Of a stretch of DNA of 64,000 nucleotides, positions 1 to 12,757 are shown piece by piece. Source of the stretch: Symsagittifera roscoffensis (lineage: Eukaryota; Xenacoelomorpha; Acoela; Convolutidae); NCBI RefSeq assembly GCF_963678635.1, contig NC_087067.1, forward strand, positions 11,145,716 to 11,209,715, read 5' to 3'. The position numbers were made by a program, and so were the translations under genes. The notes below the pieces were generated by a model. That model ran no database searches. It was given only the letters and a program-made list of their open reading frames with translations, and had not been told where the DNA came from. Each line of letters opens with the position of its first letter. Position 1 is the stretch's first letter.

Positions 1-2576
1 TTTTTTTAATCCAGACAAATTTCGACATGTTAATCAGTTTTATCAACTGTTCTACATTGAACTGAGGCATTTCAATCAGTTTTTTATTATTTTTTGCTAT
101 AAATAAAAATATCAAATTGAACTGAAGCGTATGGGGAGATAATTTTTTTAAACACCTCAAAAAACTAATGGAGCTTATTTTTTTCTTTCATTGTAGACAA
201 ACACTACTTCATAGAATTTAGCAGGTAGCAGGTAGTCTGAACCTTCAGGGCTTTGCCCTGGTACGACCAGCCTTGTTTGTTTTAAGAAATTGTTATCAAA
301 CAGTTTCTTCAATTGCAAAAAATTATGGAGGCATTTTGCCTTATAAAGAAATGTTTTCACAACTCAATGTGACTTTTTAGATAACTTCAAATGAAGTCCA
401 CATTAGCGTTTTTCATGATGAGAGCCTTTTGTTTATCAATCTGATTTGTTTTTGTATAAAAAAGTTTGTCGCGTTTTTCTTATCGATAAAGATTTTTCAT
501 CTTTGCCCGAAAAAAGCTCTTAAGATTCCAAAAGGGAGGGAAAAAATTAGTTCTCTTAGTTATGGAAAATCTGACTGTAGCGTAATTCAGTCAAAGTTTT
601 TGGACGGAATAATCAAAACTCTCATTGATTCGTTTGTGTCTAGCTAGAATTATTATTATTTTTTGTTCTAAATGCTGAGATGAATAAATAAATCTTTCGA
701 AACACAGGCAGTGGTTTTTCAATCAATAAAATTTTCAAAAAGAAAATTTCTGAGCCTTAAAAACCAAATTAATTTTGTGTAAAATACAATGCATCATTTT
801 AACTGAAAAGTCTTCAAGTGCAGTTTACAAGTGAGATTCTTGCCTGGTAACTTATGGGCCCACTTATTTTAAAAAGTGTTGGATGATTGTGTTTTTGGAT
901 GAAACACAGAAATCTCAGAATAAACTCGATTATTTTTATTCCATTCAAAGAAAAAAAGCTTTTTGTAGAATTCCAGTGTATGACAAAATGCTTGTAGTAA
1001 TTCCATAATATAAAAAATGCTTATCCTGCTCAATTTTTACATTTTTTTAGTATTGAACTATATGATATGCAGTTTTGCAAATTATGAAATCGTTAGACTT
1101 TTTTGTATGTAATTATAAGAATTGTTTTGTAAGCCCGGGTTTTTGCTTAATTTTAAGTATCTCAGCAAAAGTTGTCAAAGGGGTATCAAATAAAAGCCCT
1201 AGTAGCCTATGGGAGAAAAAGAGTGAACTTTTTTTATTTTAGAGCATTTTAAAACAAATTGATTTCTTGGTTAAACACCTGATTTCTTGCATATAATTAT
1301 TTAATTACACTCCCTAACCCCCTCCCATCGGCTGAATAATTAAAAGAAAAAAGTTGAAACAAGATTTTTTTGACCTTTTGCATTAGTTTTTATTCTATAT
1401 TTTTTAAAAGTTGTTTTAGTCATTTTTACTGTGAGAGGATGATAAATCAAAAAAATTGTTATGCTTTTTTTATGCTGTTTTTTTAAAAAAAATCCATGAA
1501 GACAGTTAATTCTTGATCTTTCGATTTTTCAAGCTGAACATTTTTAAAACAAATTTTCCTTGTAGTTTGTCTCATTTGCTTTTTTTATGCATTCCAGAGG
1601 CAAAAAAAACGACCAAGTAAATCTTATTTGAACAGTGATTAATTTCTAACAAGAAAACTGTTTGTTTTCTCGCTCCCTCCATCTGACTTTGATAAGGTGG
1701 CGTTTTTCACAACAAAAGGGAAAAATGGTTGAAGTATATTTTTATGGCCTTCATTCAGCTTAAACTAGAATTGAATCACGTGACTCTATTTGTCTGCTTG
1801 CACGTGTAGTTTTCCTTTTCTGTTTTTCTGTTGTTTTTTTCCGATTTGTATATATGCTCGGTCGTGTGAAGTTAATTTTTCACTTCGATGAGTAATGTTT
1901 TTCATTGAGAAACATACTTTAAAGCAGAGCTGAGAATTGTTTGCTTTATTTTTCCTGCCAGTCTTTCGCTGTCAGAACAAAAATAAATTTTTTTATTCAG
2001 CATTTGGTTGAGTTAACGATTATGGTGGATTTAGTCGACAGTGTTTCAATATAATAAATATTTGGACCGTGGCAACAAGGTTAGTATGTTACACTACAAA
2101 ATTGACTTTTAAAATTAAATTACAAAATTTGTTTTTCAATTATCTTCAACTTTTGTCACTTGCAGATATTAGATGCCAAATTTGGACCAATGAGACTTTA
2201 TGCTAATGAGAAAGTTTAAAAATATATATTTGGTTTTGTTTTTAAGTAAACATTTTTATTTCTGAGAAAAACTATCAATTTTAATTTGGTTCAGACTCAA
2301 TAACATTTCCAGAAAAACTTGAAAAGATGCGCTAAAACAAAATCGGAGTTGTGCTTTTGGATTCAATTATTATTTTTTCGGTATTTTTTTAGGCATAAGA
2401 CCTAATGAAAAAGTTAGAAAAAACAAAGCCAAAAATCATCTTATAAGTTAATATACATGTCTACAAAAACTGGCCATTTTTGTGGTCCAGTCACTTCACG
2501 TGGTGGAAAAGAACTAAACATGGATATTTTTCTCGAGAGGCTTCGGGTATCTAAACGTACAGTAAACTGAGATTTT
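1..2576. other. AT-rich span without recognisable gene
   Basis: No frame here looks coding. The open frames are short, rich in Phe, Lys, Asn and Leu, and match no family I know. The sequence is dominated by T-runs and A-runs. The only structured piece is a fragment of dispersed repeat family C at about 206-285, listed separately. It could be intergenic DNA or intron of a gene outside the window. Confidence 0.5.
206..285 (+). repeat. family C repeat, tail fragment
   Basis: The segment reads as a gaattta..gcaggtagt block, then a ttcagggctttgccctggtacga block, then cttgtttg. The same order of blocks occurs at about 28140-28215 (reverse), 28651-28715 (reverse), 37690-37770 and 40670-40720. It is therefore the tail of the dispersed repeat I call family C. 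Confidence 0.55.
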
Positions 2577-3830
2577 AGTTTCAAAAGAAGGGAAACCTTT
2601 GTAGTTCGCGCCGCATACCGATTTCAGACTGGTTTTTGCAGTCGCGCCGCAGGCTTAGGATGCGCCGTGAGTCTTTTTTTAAGTCGCTCCGCTTAAACTT
2701 TTTCTTAGGTGGCGCGACAGTCTTTTCTTACGTCGCGCCGGTTAAGTTTTTTCTTAAGTCGCACCGCTTAATTCTTTGCTTAAGTCGTGGCGTCAGTCTT
2801 TTCTGAAGTCGTACCGTCAGTCTTTTTGTAAGTCGCGCCGTCAGTCTGTTCTTAAGTCGCGCCGTTCCTTTTTTCTTAAGTCGTGCCGCTTAAGCCTACT
2901 TTTGAGTGGCGCCGTCAGTCTTTTCTTAAGTCGAGCCGCTTAAGTCTTTTCCTAAGTCGCGCCGCCAGTCTTATCTTAAGTCGCGCCGCTTAAATCTTAT
3001 AGCGGCGTGACTTTAGATAAGACCGACGGCGCTACTTAAGAAAAGACCTAATCGGCGCGACTTAAGATAAGACCGACGGCTCGACTTAGGGAAAGATTTA
3101 AGCACCGCGACTTAAGAAAAGTCTTAAGCGACGCGACTTAAGAGAAGACTTAAGCGGCGCGACCTACAAAAAAAACTGAAGCGGCGCGACTTGTTCAAAG
3201 TTTTAAGCGGCACGACTTAAGAAAAGACCTAAGCGGCGCGACTTAAGACAATACTTAAGCGGCGCGACTTAAGATAAGACTGGTGACGCGACTTATGAAA
3301 TGACTTAAGCGGCGCGAGTTAAAATAGGACCGACAGCGCGACTTTAGAAAAAACCTGAGCATCGCGACTTAAGAAAACACTTAAGCGGCGCGACTTAAAA
3401 TAAGACTGGCGGCGCCACTTGAGAAAAGACTTAAGTGGCGTAATTTGAGAAAAGTCTCAAGCTGCGCGACTTTAGAAAATTTTTAACCGGCGCGAATCAA
3501 GAAAAGACTAGCGGCGCGACGAACAAAAAGAGTTTTGGTATCTTGCTCAGTCGCGCATACGGGGCTGTTTATTCTCAGTCGCGCCGGTCTGGAAGCTAAA
3601 ATTTTCAATCGCGTCGGTGGCGCCATTAACTTAGCTTGAGCCGGTTCAGACAATTTTTTGAGTCGCGCCGGTCGCGGTGGTTTTTCTAGTCTCGCCGGTC
3701 TTCAATTTCAAATTTGGGTCGCGTCGATCTCGAATTGCCAATAAAAAATCGCGCTCGTCTAGAATTGCGAAATTTGGGTCGCACCGGTATTTTCTTAGGT
3801 TGCGCATCTCGACCCGGGAAGAAGTCAGAT
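2577..3830. repeat. GC-rich minisatellite arranged as a large inverted repeat
   Basis: From about 2620 to 2995 a unit of about 24 bp with core CTTAAGTCGCGCCG is repeated with small variations. At about 3000 the array flips, and from 3000 to 3530 the reverse-complement core CGGCGCGACTTAAG repeats with spacer AAAAGACTTA. Degenerate units with GTCGCGCCGGT continue to about 3790. The arms could pair into a long hairpin. GC content is far above the surroundings. No coding frame runs through it. Confidence 0.9.
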
Positions 3831-6800
3831 GAGTTCAATCTTATATGGTAATTTCAGTCAGGTCGAACTATCCATTTGCAGTTGGAAACTTTTGTGCTTT
3901 TCCTAGTAAAAGTAACAAACGTGGCATCGAGTTCAAAATTTAACGCCTATGAAGTTCCACGACCGTCACTTCTGGGGCTCCTTTCTTCTTCTAATCTATA
4001 TGAACGATCTGCGAAATGTTTTTGTGAAGCTTAAAACAACACTGTGTTCCAAAAATTGTAGTCAGTTTCTAAAAAAAAACAAGAAAAACGGAAAGACGGT
4101 GAGAAAGTGTTGAAATTTGGCCGATTGAAAACAATAAATTCTCAATTTGAGCCGAAAAATTCTGAAATTTGGATAAGATTGTTTACAAAAATTTTGGCAT
4201 CTGTATGAATGAAAATTTAAAATTCAAGTTGCATTCTCGAAAATTTTTTAATTGGATATCTTGAATTGCCTCCATTATAAATCATTTGTTTCATATATTT
4301 ACTCAAAACTAACTTCATATTTTTTTTACAAAATTTAATTCAACCATTAAACCAAAATGATGCAATGACAAAAAAACTGCTAAAAAGCGAATCAATAGAA
4401 TTTGAGAAACATCAAAAACGGATACTACAAAATAACTTCACTTTATGATAATTAGTCAGTCTTCAAATACTAAAAAAACAACTTTAAAATTGTGATGTCA
4501 TGCAGTTGCAGATATATGATTCGTTGAATTTATCTGACTAATCAACAAAATAATCAGGTATCAAGAACTTCTTCACGCGTTTTTAATTTACAATTCAGTT
4601 TACAAAACAAAGAAAAATTTACAATCTACAATAAAAAAGTAAAAAAAATTGGATCCGTATACAAGCGAAGAAATTTTTTTCATAGTCAGAAGCTCAGTTG
4701 TATTCATTTTTGATTGCTCATTGTCTTTGTTTATAAATTTTTTCTGATATAGTTATAGTTGAATATAGTTATAGTTGATATAGTTATAGTCTGCTACTTG
4801 CACAGCGAGCTTTTGTTGATGATATCATTGCAAACGAACGTATACAGCCAAAGGAACAAAAAAAAAACGAAAAAAATTCAACGCTCGAACAAAGTTGAAA
4901 AAATCAAAAAAGCGTTCCGTCTCCTATAAGGGTAAAGCTTTGAAGCTTTCAAAAGTCAAGTGCCGTGTTATCCCATACGTTCCATGTAAAGTACAAATTG
5001 ATACATGTTGCATCTGGTAGCGTATTATGAAGAAAAAAGTGCTTGCCTCAGTTCAATTTGCAGTGATCTAGTTTTTCCTTTACGTTCAGTAGGACGAAAC
5101 GTATCGCTCGTTAACTATCCATCCCAGTTATAATTTTTGTGAATAAAGGCCCACTTGTAAATTCTATAACTGGAAAAAAACGTTCCAGACGCTTATTGTG
5201 TTTTTGAGCTTTGGAGATCGATATCTTTTACATAAAATAGAAAAAAAAACCGCCGAAAATTGCTTACTAACCAGTCGAAATTTGTTGGGAGAAAAAATTC
5301 ACCCCGAGCAAGGGCGGATTCTGAAAAAGCTTTCGAAATTTTGCCAAGTTTTTTTTTAGGTCGACCAAGTTGATTTTCAAAGCTCTCGCCAAAGCAATAA
5401 AAAACCTTGTTTTGGCCAAAATTTCTGTGCCGCAGGCAAAATTTTGACAAAACAGGCCAAAAAAAGGCGTTTTTAGGCAATTTTTGGAAAAGTTTTGACC
5501 AAAAAATGCGTTCTCCAGAAATGAGAAGTTCATCAAAAAAAATACGATAGACTTCAAGTTTTTTTTTAAAGTTGTTTGACCCTTTTGTTTATCTCGGACA
5601 TTGCTAACAAGATCTGTTTTTTTTTTCAGTTGTTTAACGTGATTATTGACGTCGCAATTGTCGAAAATGCTCTTTGCAGGTTTCTTTTTATCCCTAGGGA
5701 CAATAGAACACTTTTTATTGTTTGTGTAACAAATTAATTGGTTTAGAATTGAGTCACCCAGTTTAATTTTGTGTTCTGTTTTTTTTGTTCTCCATAACTC
5801 TATTTCACAATAATGCTTGAAAAAATTAGAGACCGAATAAGGTTTTAATCGAGTTTTTAGGACGTTTTATAACCCTGCTATTTGTTCGATTTGCTTTCAA
5901 TGAGTCATTGTTTTGTAAATGAAAAGTTTTTTGTTCAAGTGTTTTTCAATTAGACTTCTCAACACCTGTCTTTCGCTATTCATACTTCACAAATTCACGT
6001 TGAAATAAAAGTCTTAACGAGGTGTCATTCACCTTTTTACTACTTTTTTTATCCATTCAATTGTTATAAGTCAGCGTGTTGTGAAGCCAGCTGATATGGT
6101 ATCCACCCTTCGTGATAATTTTTTAGTTTGTTTTCTTCATTTACAAAAGATTTGCCAAAACCGGACAAAAATCCATCTCGATGACCGAATCATGTTTCAT
6201 CCTGTATTCGATTTATCACGTTTCGATGTTCTGATATGGTCAAAAACATGAAAGTTCGCTTATGAAATTGAAGATAATATATAATTATATTCACTATATT
6301 TTATTGATTCTTTCATTATATGACTGGTCCGCTTTTATTTGAAAAGTTGTCAATTTTTGTGATGAAAAATGAGAAAATGAATAAACCGTTTAAATAGTAG
6401 AAATTCAGCTACTTTTTTTAGTAATTGTTATCAAAAAAATTGTCCTGCAATTACAAGACAATCCAAAAAAGGTAGTTATTATGACTAAAATGGCAATTTG
6501 AAAATTCGAGCGTGCTTTTTTTTAACTCGTAGGCGATTGTTTTTTAAAAAAATCTAGGAAAAGATAAAAGATATATTTTAAAATTATTTCTTTTTCCTTA
6601 TTAAGTAAGTATTATCCAATAATTATCAAAGCCGCAACAACATTTGTTTGACAGCTCTTTTCTTTGCCGCAAAAGTTCTTTATTTTACATTTTTTGTATC
6701 GCATGTATAATATGTCAAATTATTTTCTTAAATCTCGGTTTTTGCATTGCGGTCATTTTATTTTCAAATTCAATCTCAAGACAGGTAAGTTCTTAAATTT

Positions 6801-9594
6801 GATTTGATTTTAGTGGTTTCTCAATTTTGTTCAGCAAAGTTTTTTTCCGGAAAGCAAAGTGAAACGATTTGGTTGTTTTATTAAACCTTTGTTGTTCGAG
6901 ACATTTTGGTTGTTGTTCAGGAAATCGGGTTTTCATAGTTGTTTTTAATTTTGGGGACAGTGCGCCAAAAAACGCGTAGTTTTGGTCAAAAAATTCAGAA
7001 AAGTGTCTAAATACTTGCCGCACAGAAAATTTGGTCCATGTGGGGTCTCAAAAGTGATTTGGGAGGGCTCGGAAACCCAATTTGGTTGAACAACATAAAA
7101 GTCATACAAATTTTCCAAAATGTTTTTGAAAACTCCCCCTCGAGAAAATCCTAAAAAATCCCTTCTATGGTAGAAAAAAATTGCCAGACTAATAAAGATA
7201 TAATTCAATGGTTAAGCATATGTGAATTATGTACCTTGCAACGAATTCGTCCCCCTTTTGCATTGGATTTTTTTGGATTTTATATTTTCTTCCAATTAGA
7301 TTTTTTTATATACTATTTATTTTTGCACTTTTGGGTCGCACTATATTCTAGGATTCACCATACAGTTAATCTCATCAAATTTGTTCGTACTGCAATCTTT
7401 TGACCATTTTTCAATTAACACATTTTTAACTTTTCCAAAAATAATCAAAAATGCAAAAAAAGCAGCTGCACAACTGCGGTTCTCCGCGATGAGTTGAACA
7501 GCTCGTGTGTTGGTGTTTTCCCTTGTGGATAAATCGCCTCCTTTAGCTAAAGTATTCTTTACGAGCGCCATAAGACCATGGTATCTTGACGTCCTTCAAC
7601 TTTGGACAGAACCCTGGCTGATAACCAAACTCTAGTAGCCAAAACAAGTTTGCAAAACACAAAAGGCAATAAATAATTGTCGATGTTTCTACTGTCCACC
7701 CCCCCCCCCCCTCAGTTTTGTTCTTGCCTGCGTTATCTAAATTCCAGGAATCAAATCGTTGCAAAATTTGATCACATATTTGAAGAAGTTTGAACAGAAT
7801 CGAATGGTTGCAAAGTTTGATCACTCATTTGAAGAAATTTGAACATAAACGAGCCGGTTTTGCAGTGTTTTCGACCACTTTGAAGGTAGCTAGAACTACT
7901 TATGGTCAAACCCGAACGCGTTTAAGTCTCTAAACTGACCTAACTACATTGAAATATAAGTTTAACTATTTCCGGTAGCCGTTTCGGGTTCTTATGTAAG
8001 GTTTAAATGGTGGCAAATAGTTCTTACTCGAGGGCAAAACATGTTTTGAAGGGATTTAAGTTGTACCTCAAATCAAATGATTTGCATGTGCAAACTGTAA
8101 TCTTTTAAATCCAACCAGTACTTGCAGGTTTGAATGCGATCTACATTCTCAGCACCATTTAAACGGAGCAAACATGTCAAAGTTACTGGACAAAATTGTA
8201 TTCAATCTTGCTTATATTGAAAATAAATCCCAAACTAAGGATAAACAAAAATTAATATTTTAATGAAACTTAACGCGAGGTGAAACAGCAATGCTGACAT
8301 TGACATAGCGCTTAATTCAAAAGTTGGTCACCTTTTAAGAAATTTTGTAGTATTTAATAAAATGCCAATAAAATGATTGCACCATAATCACCACATGCTT
8401 GCTCTCGAGAATTAAAAAACAATAAAACCCTAATTTTAAGACCTTAGCACCAAATTAAACTTAAATTTCCTAGACTTTTTTTACGCTTTGTTGTAATACT
8501 CAAACTTAAACAACAAAACTTTGTTTACTAAAACGCCGTATCGAAACATTCAGTTTAACAGTTTTCAGAAGTCATTTTCTTCCTGTTATTCATATTGCAT
8601 ATTATAACTGCAGGGTGTTCAGCTTCTGCAACCAGTGAGTAAAACTACCAAAATAACCCTTGCTTAGCCCAAATTTCAAGCCATTTTAGTTTTCGTATAC
8701 CGTCAAACCAGTTTATTAAAACATGCTAATTAAAGCCTATAATTAAACTTGGCTTATATAAATTTGCAGCTGCTTCTAGTTTGAACGCATGACTGCTTTT
8801 AATTCTGAAAACAAAACACCAAGATAAAAGGAAATATTCTGCCAGTATCTCCCGAATTTGATTGTTTGTTTTACTCCAAATATATCTGGCTTTTGTAGCC
8901 AGAAACTACCAAGGAAAAACATTTCAGTATCAAACTACTGAGTGAGTCACCACAATTTAACCCTTTTTGGTATTGTGTTTAAAAGTTTGAGTTTTTGAAG
9001 TAAGACCTTCCGCAGATTAGTTGCGACAAAATTTTTTATTGTTTATCTTGGAAAACGTTAAATCAAACGCAACAAAACTTTTGTTATTTTTGCTTTGATC
9101 TAACCGGTTTACGGTAAGTCAAGTTTTCTTTCTAGCAATAATTTACCGTTTTATCATTGTCTTGGAGCATTTTGCACGTTTCATGACGGGAAAATTAGCG
9201 AAATTAATGGAAAAAACGTCGTATTTTTTCTGTAATAATTGAAGAGCTTTTTTCTATATTTAGCAAGCACAGATGACATAAAATTGAAGGCATTTTTCCT
9301 ATATTTAGCAAGCAAAGATGACAGTAAAATTAAAACTTGAATTCAATAGCTTTTTATTTCGAATGAAACACTGGTTTTCAAGAGCACTTCAGAAATGTTT
9401 AGTTTCTCTTATTGTTTTTAGTATAAAAACTGATGGAGTTTTTTTAAAGTAGCTTAAAGTTGTTCACGAAACCCAAAATTTTCTAAACTGCTGCCTGCGA
9501 CGTTTCAACTTAAAAATTTTATTCAAGCTTGCGAGAGGCAATCACAGTTATCACGGTTAATTATTTTTAACTTTTACCAAATCGGTAATTTTAA
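3831..9594. other. AT-rich span without recognisable gene
   Basis: I see no supportable gene. Small local structures: a tandem of a tatagttatagttga-like unit at about 4748-4791, a C-run at about 7696-7712, a two-copy tandem of about 62 bp at 7756-7846 (ttgatcac..tttgaagaa core), and a two-copy tandem at about 9244-9326 with a ctatatttagcaagca core. A weak 76-residue reverse frame starting at 7571 looks slightly coding but has no recognisable domain. Confidence 0.5.
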
Positions 9595-9685
9595 CCATTT
9601 ATCAACGAGGAGCTGGATCAGAACAGAAGAGAATCAAGATACAACCGGCTGGGTTTTTTACTGAGATTTGTTGTTGTGCCTGAGG
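9595..9685 (+). CDS. possible internal exon of an unknown gene
   Basis: After an in-frame TAA at 9592-9594, one plus-strand frame shows balanced codon use unlike the AT-rich background. It includes the residues EELDQNRRESRYNRLGF and ends in a good 5' splice site (GAGG then GTAAG at 9686). The last codon is split after one base. The acceptor could be at 9609 or 9612, but the polypyrimidine tract is weak. Another frame is also open across this span, so the reading frame is not secure. If the exon at 9878 is real, the split codon completes correctly. Confidence 0.3.
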
Positions 9686-9745
9686 GTAAGACTTGAATTT
9701 AATTTAGTTTTCTATTAAAGGAGGGGAAAAAATTCTTGTGGAAAA

Positions 9746-9862
9746 ATGTTTGTAAGGTGGCTTTTTTTGCCTCCTAGCCAAATGGACGGCGATTTGAGAT
9801 TGGCCTCAAATCGCCATCCATTCGGCTCGGAGGCAAAAATTAGCCGCTCACTAACAATTTCC
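9746..9862. repeat. near-perfect hairpin (foldback)
   Basis: Two arms of about 50 bp, reading TTTTGCCTCC.AGCC.AATGGA.GGCGATTTGAG from each side, are separated by about 5 bases and differ at only a few positions. The stem is GC-richer than the flanks. It could be a tiny foldback MITE or a hairpin-forming RNA. Both are inference. It falls inside the putative 9686-9877 intron. Confidence 0.8.
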
Positions 9863-9877
9863 TAAGCTTTTTGGTAG

Positions 9878-10065
9878 CCGGTACAGTGGGATTTGATATA
9901 TTTCAACCAACAAATTTTTATTATGTAATATCTTCAGATATTTTATGTTCTAAAAAAAGCAACCGTCATGCCGTAGCAACAAAAAATTTGTGTTTTGTAT
10001 TACAAGCTGCTATACAAGTGTCACAGAATATTCCCATCTCGACTATTCATCCAAAAAAGAGATGA
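9878..10065 (+). CDS. possible terminal exon of the same unknown gene
   Basis: An acceptor (tttttggtag) at 9877 in the required phase opens a frame of about 62 codons ending in TGA at 10063-10065. Its composition is more protein-like than its neighbours (for example GTVGFDIFQPTNFYYVISSD) and it ends in basic residues. I do not recognise the family. Joined to the 9595-9685 candidate it gives a 192-bp GT-AG intron that contains the 9746-9862 hairpin. It may still be a chance open frame. Confidence 0.3.
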
Positions 10066-10227
10066 GCAGAGAAAAAACTGACTTTGAAGTCAAATTATCC
10101 AATATCTGACGAAATTTTAGACCACTTTTTTTTCAAGAGAGAGTTTAATTTTGATTTAAAGACTTGAATATAAAATGCCAAAAACGACCCTCTCCGAGTT
10201 TTGATTAAGGTAGTCAAAATTAGCAGA

Positions 10228-10340
10228 ACAAAAAATGGTGGGCCCCTTTGCACGGCCGCGATATCTCTTCTAAACTTCGTATAGATTCCTACCCTTTGTT
10301 GACAAACTCGCAACACATTGGCGTGACTGCGGCCAACGCT
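10228..10340. repeat. dispersed repeat D, copy 1
   Basis: A GC-richer block of about 110 bp shares its order of words with 40985-41098: ggtgggc, then a gccgcgata block, then a tgttg..a..ctcgcaacac block, then ttggcg.gactgcggc. Reverse-strand translations of both copies are also alike (LRVCQQRVG here, LRACQQKAG there). It may be a piece of an unrecognised mobile element. Confidence 0.5.
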
Positions 10341-12153
10341 ATTTTGCTGTCATCAATCCGGCATAATTTACGCGTAGGATAAATTGGCGTAGGATATATT
10401 GGAACAAGATTGCTTAATCGTCTCAGAATAGTCTCAGTAAAAGCCTAGTTGATACATTAAATAGCGCCAACTAAAAAGTTATCAAACAATCCATTTTTGA
10501 TGGCAGAAATCACTTATGATGGAAAAAAAGATCAAGAATAAAACAACTGTCACAACAGTTGGCAATGGCTGTTTGCAGAGTTTTGGATGAGATTAGGCTT
10601 GAAAACAGTTTATAAAAATGTCTCAATACTTTTGTTAGATTTTAAGACGAAAAACCAAAAGACTTCTTCAGCTTTTCCGTTGTTTTTTTTTGTTATTAGA
10701 AAAATGTATGATTTTGGTTATACCCTGAAAATAAAATGCTCTCACACAAAAAGTCCCTGAGTTTGCTTCGGAAAAAAAATACTCGCCGAATTGTTTCTTA
10801 TTGCTGAACCAGCCACAATATAGGTTATTCTGACTTCTTTTGATTATGCTTCTTTCGGCTGATTTTATTACTCAAAATTAATTGAAATTTCCGAAGTTTT
10901 AGAGATCTGGACGAGTCTTGGAAAACTTTTTTATATTTTTGAACGCTTTTCCAAGTTTTGATGAACGTTTCGACTTTTTTGAGCTGGAGGCTCAACGAAA
11001 CGTATTTTTGAGAAATATTTTTGGGTAGTTGAAAACCCTTATAGAATCAAATATTCGTTGAAGATTATAAACCATTGATAAATCTTCAAGAATCATCAAG
11101 ATCTTTGCAATAAGTTTTATTGACTGGTCATAAGTATACGTAAGTTTTTTAATGATCAGTCGGCCGAAAAATATTATTAAGTTATTATCAAGCACGTCTG
11201 AGAGGGGTAAATTCTGGGGGATATCCTAGAGCTTAATGTCCTTCAGTTTTTTTAATATCTCCATTAAAGTTTTTGGCAAACTTTCTTTGAATTGCGTCAG
11301 ATCTATTTAGAGCATCGTCAATTATTAAACAAGCATATCACCCGAAAAAAATGTATGCTGTTTTTTGCTCATGTAATGACAAAAAAATGGATGAAGTGCG
11401 TTCGAAAATGCCGAAAAATTGCTTGCTTTGAAACTTTATTGTTTTTTTAATTTTTTTGCAATTTCGGTATCCCGCGGGATGTTATTTAACACTACAAAAG
11501 CTAGATACTTTTTCGTCTTCAAACAATCGGGAAAACATCTGTTTACTCAGTTTAATATCAATTTGTTCCCCTTAAAAACAGCATGCTACTTTTAGAATTA
11601 GTAACTCATTAAATTTAGTCGATTGGAAAACTGGAGCTTTCATATTCATTAAAGTTTTGACTTTAGTTCGTTTATTTTTCAATAATTTGCTATTCGCTTA
11701 AATATAACACGACAAAGAGTTTAATGACTGTTGAACTTAATTTAATGAGGTTGATAATCTCACGCGTTGAGAAAATTTTTAATTAGATAACTTACTCATA
11801 TCAATGTCTATTTTTATCTAAGTAGATAAAAAAGACTTAAAATATCGTTGATATTTGAAATATTTACAAAAGAATAATAAACAAAAAGCGGTTTATTTAG
11901 CAATTGGCACTACAAATAACACTCGCGGTTACGATTTTATTGAAATATTTAAATATTATTCACTTTTTTGTTTCTAAAAATAGTTCTGAGAAAAATGTGG
12001 CGATTATGTTTGTCTTTGTCAAATAAAAATGCGTTTTGGAAAAAATAGACTTTTGGAGACTTTCCTTATTTAAACAAAAAAATAACTGAAGTACATTTTT
12101 GGTTTTAGCCGGAGCTTATTTTAATTTACGTCACCAAGATTCGAGTTCATTAC
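10341..12153. other. AT-rich span without recognisable gene
   Basis: Nothing supportable as a gene or known element. It could be the first intron of the minus-strand gene whose candidate exon ends at 12154. I found no convincing downstream exon on that strand. Confidence 0.4.
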
Positions 12154-12338
12154 CAGATAAGGCGCCTGTTGGACTGAAACTGGAATTCAATTTCACCACT
12201 TGAACAAACTTCCAAGCGACAGCAACCGTTTTGATCCTTCATCCGAACATCTCTCACTAATTTCATATTATACAGATCCACAATACGGGAAATTGGAGGA
12301 AAAAACTTAGAAAAAACGAGCTGCCAATTTCTAGCCAT
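12154..12338 (-). CDS. candidate first coding exon of an unknown minus-strand gene
   Basis: An ATG at 12338-12336 opens a frame with clearly protein-like composition (for example MARNWQLVFSKFFPPISRI and CRLEVCSSGEIEFQFQSN). It is GC-richer than the flanks. Either it ends at a TAA at 12152-12150 as a 62-residue protein, or it is spliced at a 5' site (CTTATCTG then GTAATG) after 61 codons plus two bases. The splice reading is preferred because the frame ends abruptly just behind a good donor. I do not recognise the domain. It lies head-to-head with the 12758 gene, about 420 bp apart, so a shared promoter is possible. Confidence 0.4.
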
Positions 12339-12757
12339 AAGCGCGTTACTATAACCATTTTACCATTTTGGACGATCATACATACCGTGGTAAAATCCGG
12401 TTTTAAAATAGAATTTCAAGCTTTCATATTTTGGATTTTACTTTGATCAACGTTTTTGCCAGACATTTTGGCAAACGAAAAAGCGGAAATTGTTTGATTA
12501 TCATCATCCACAAATTTTAGATCTGATATCAAAGAGACAATTTTTTATCTTACATTTTACCAAAGCAGTTTGAAAAAATCAGTTCAAACTATCTTGCGTT
12601 GAACTGGTTTCGACTTGACTTATTTTAAGTTCCTATAGACTACATCTGACATCTTGAAAAAATAAATGTCGTTTAATCAATCTCAGAATTTAAAAAAAAA
12701 CAATTCGTCTTGCTTCTTTAAATCTATTCGAGTTTGACTTCACTTTATCACTTGAAA

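Noticed and set aside
5193-7208. Overlapping reverse ORFs at 5193-5557 and 6793-7208
   Set aside because: Low-complexity Phe/Lys/Asn peptides in two frames of the same DNA. They reflect composition and a weak shared repeat rather than genes.
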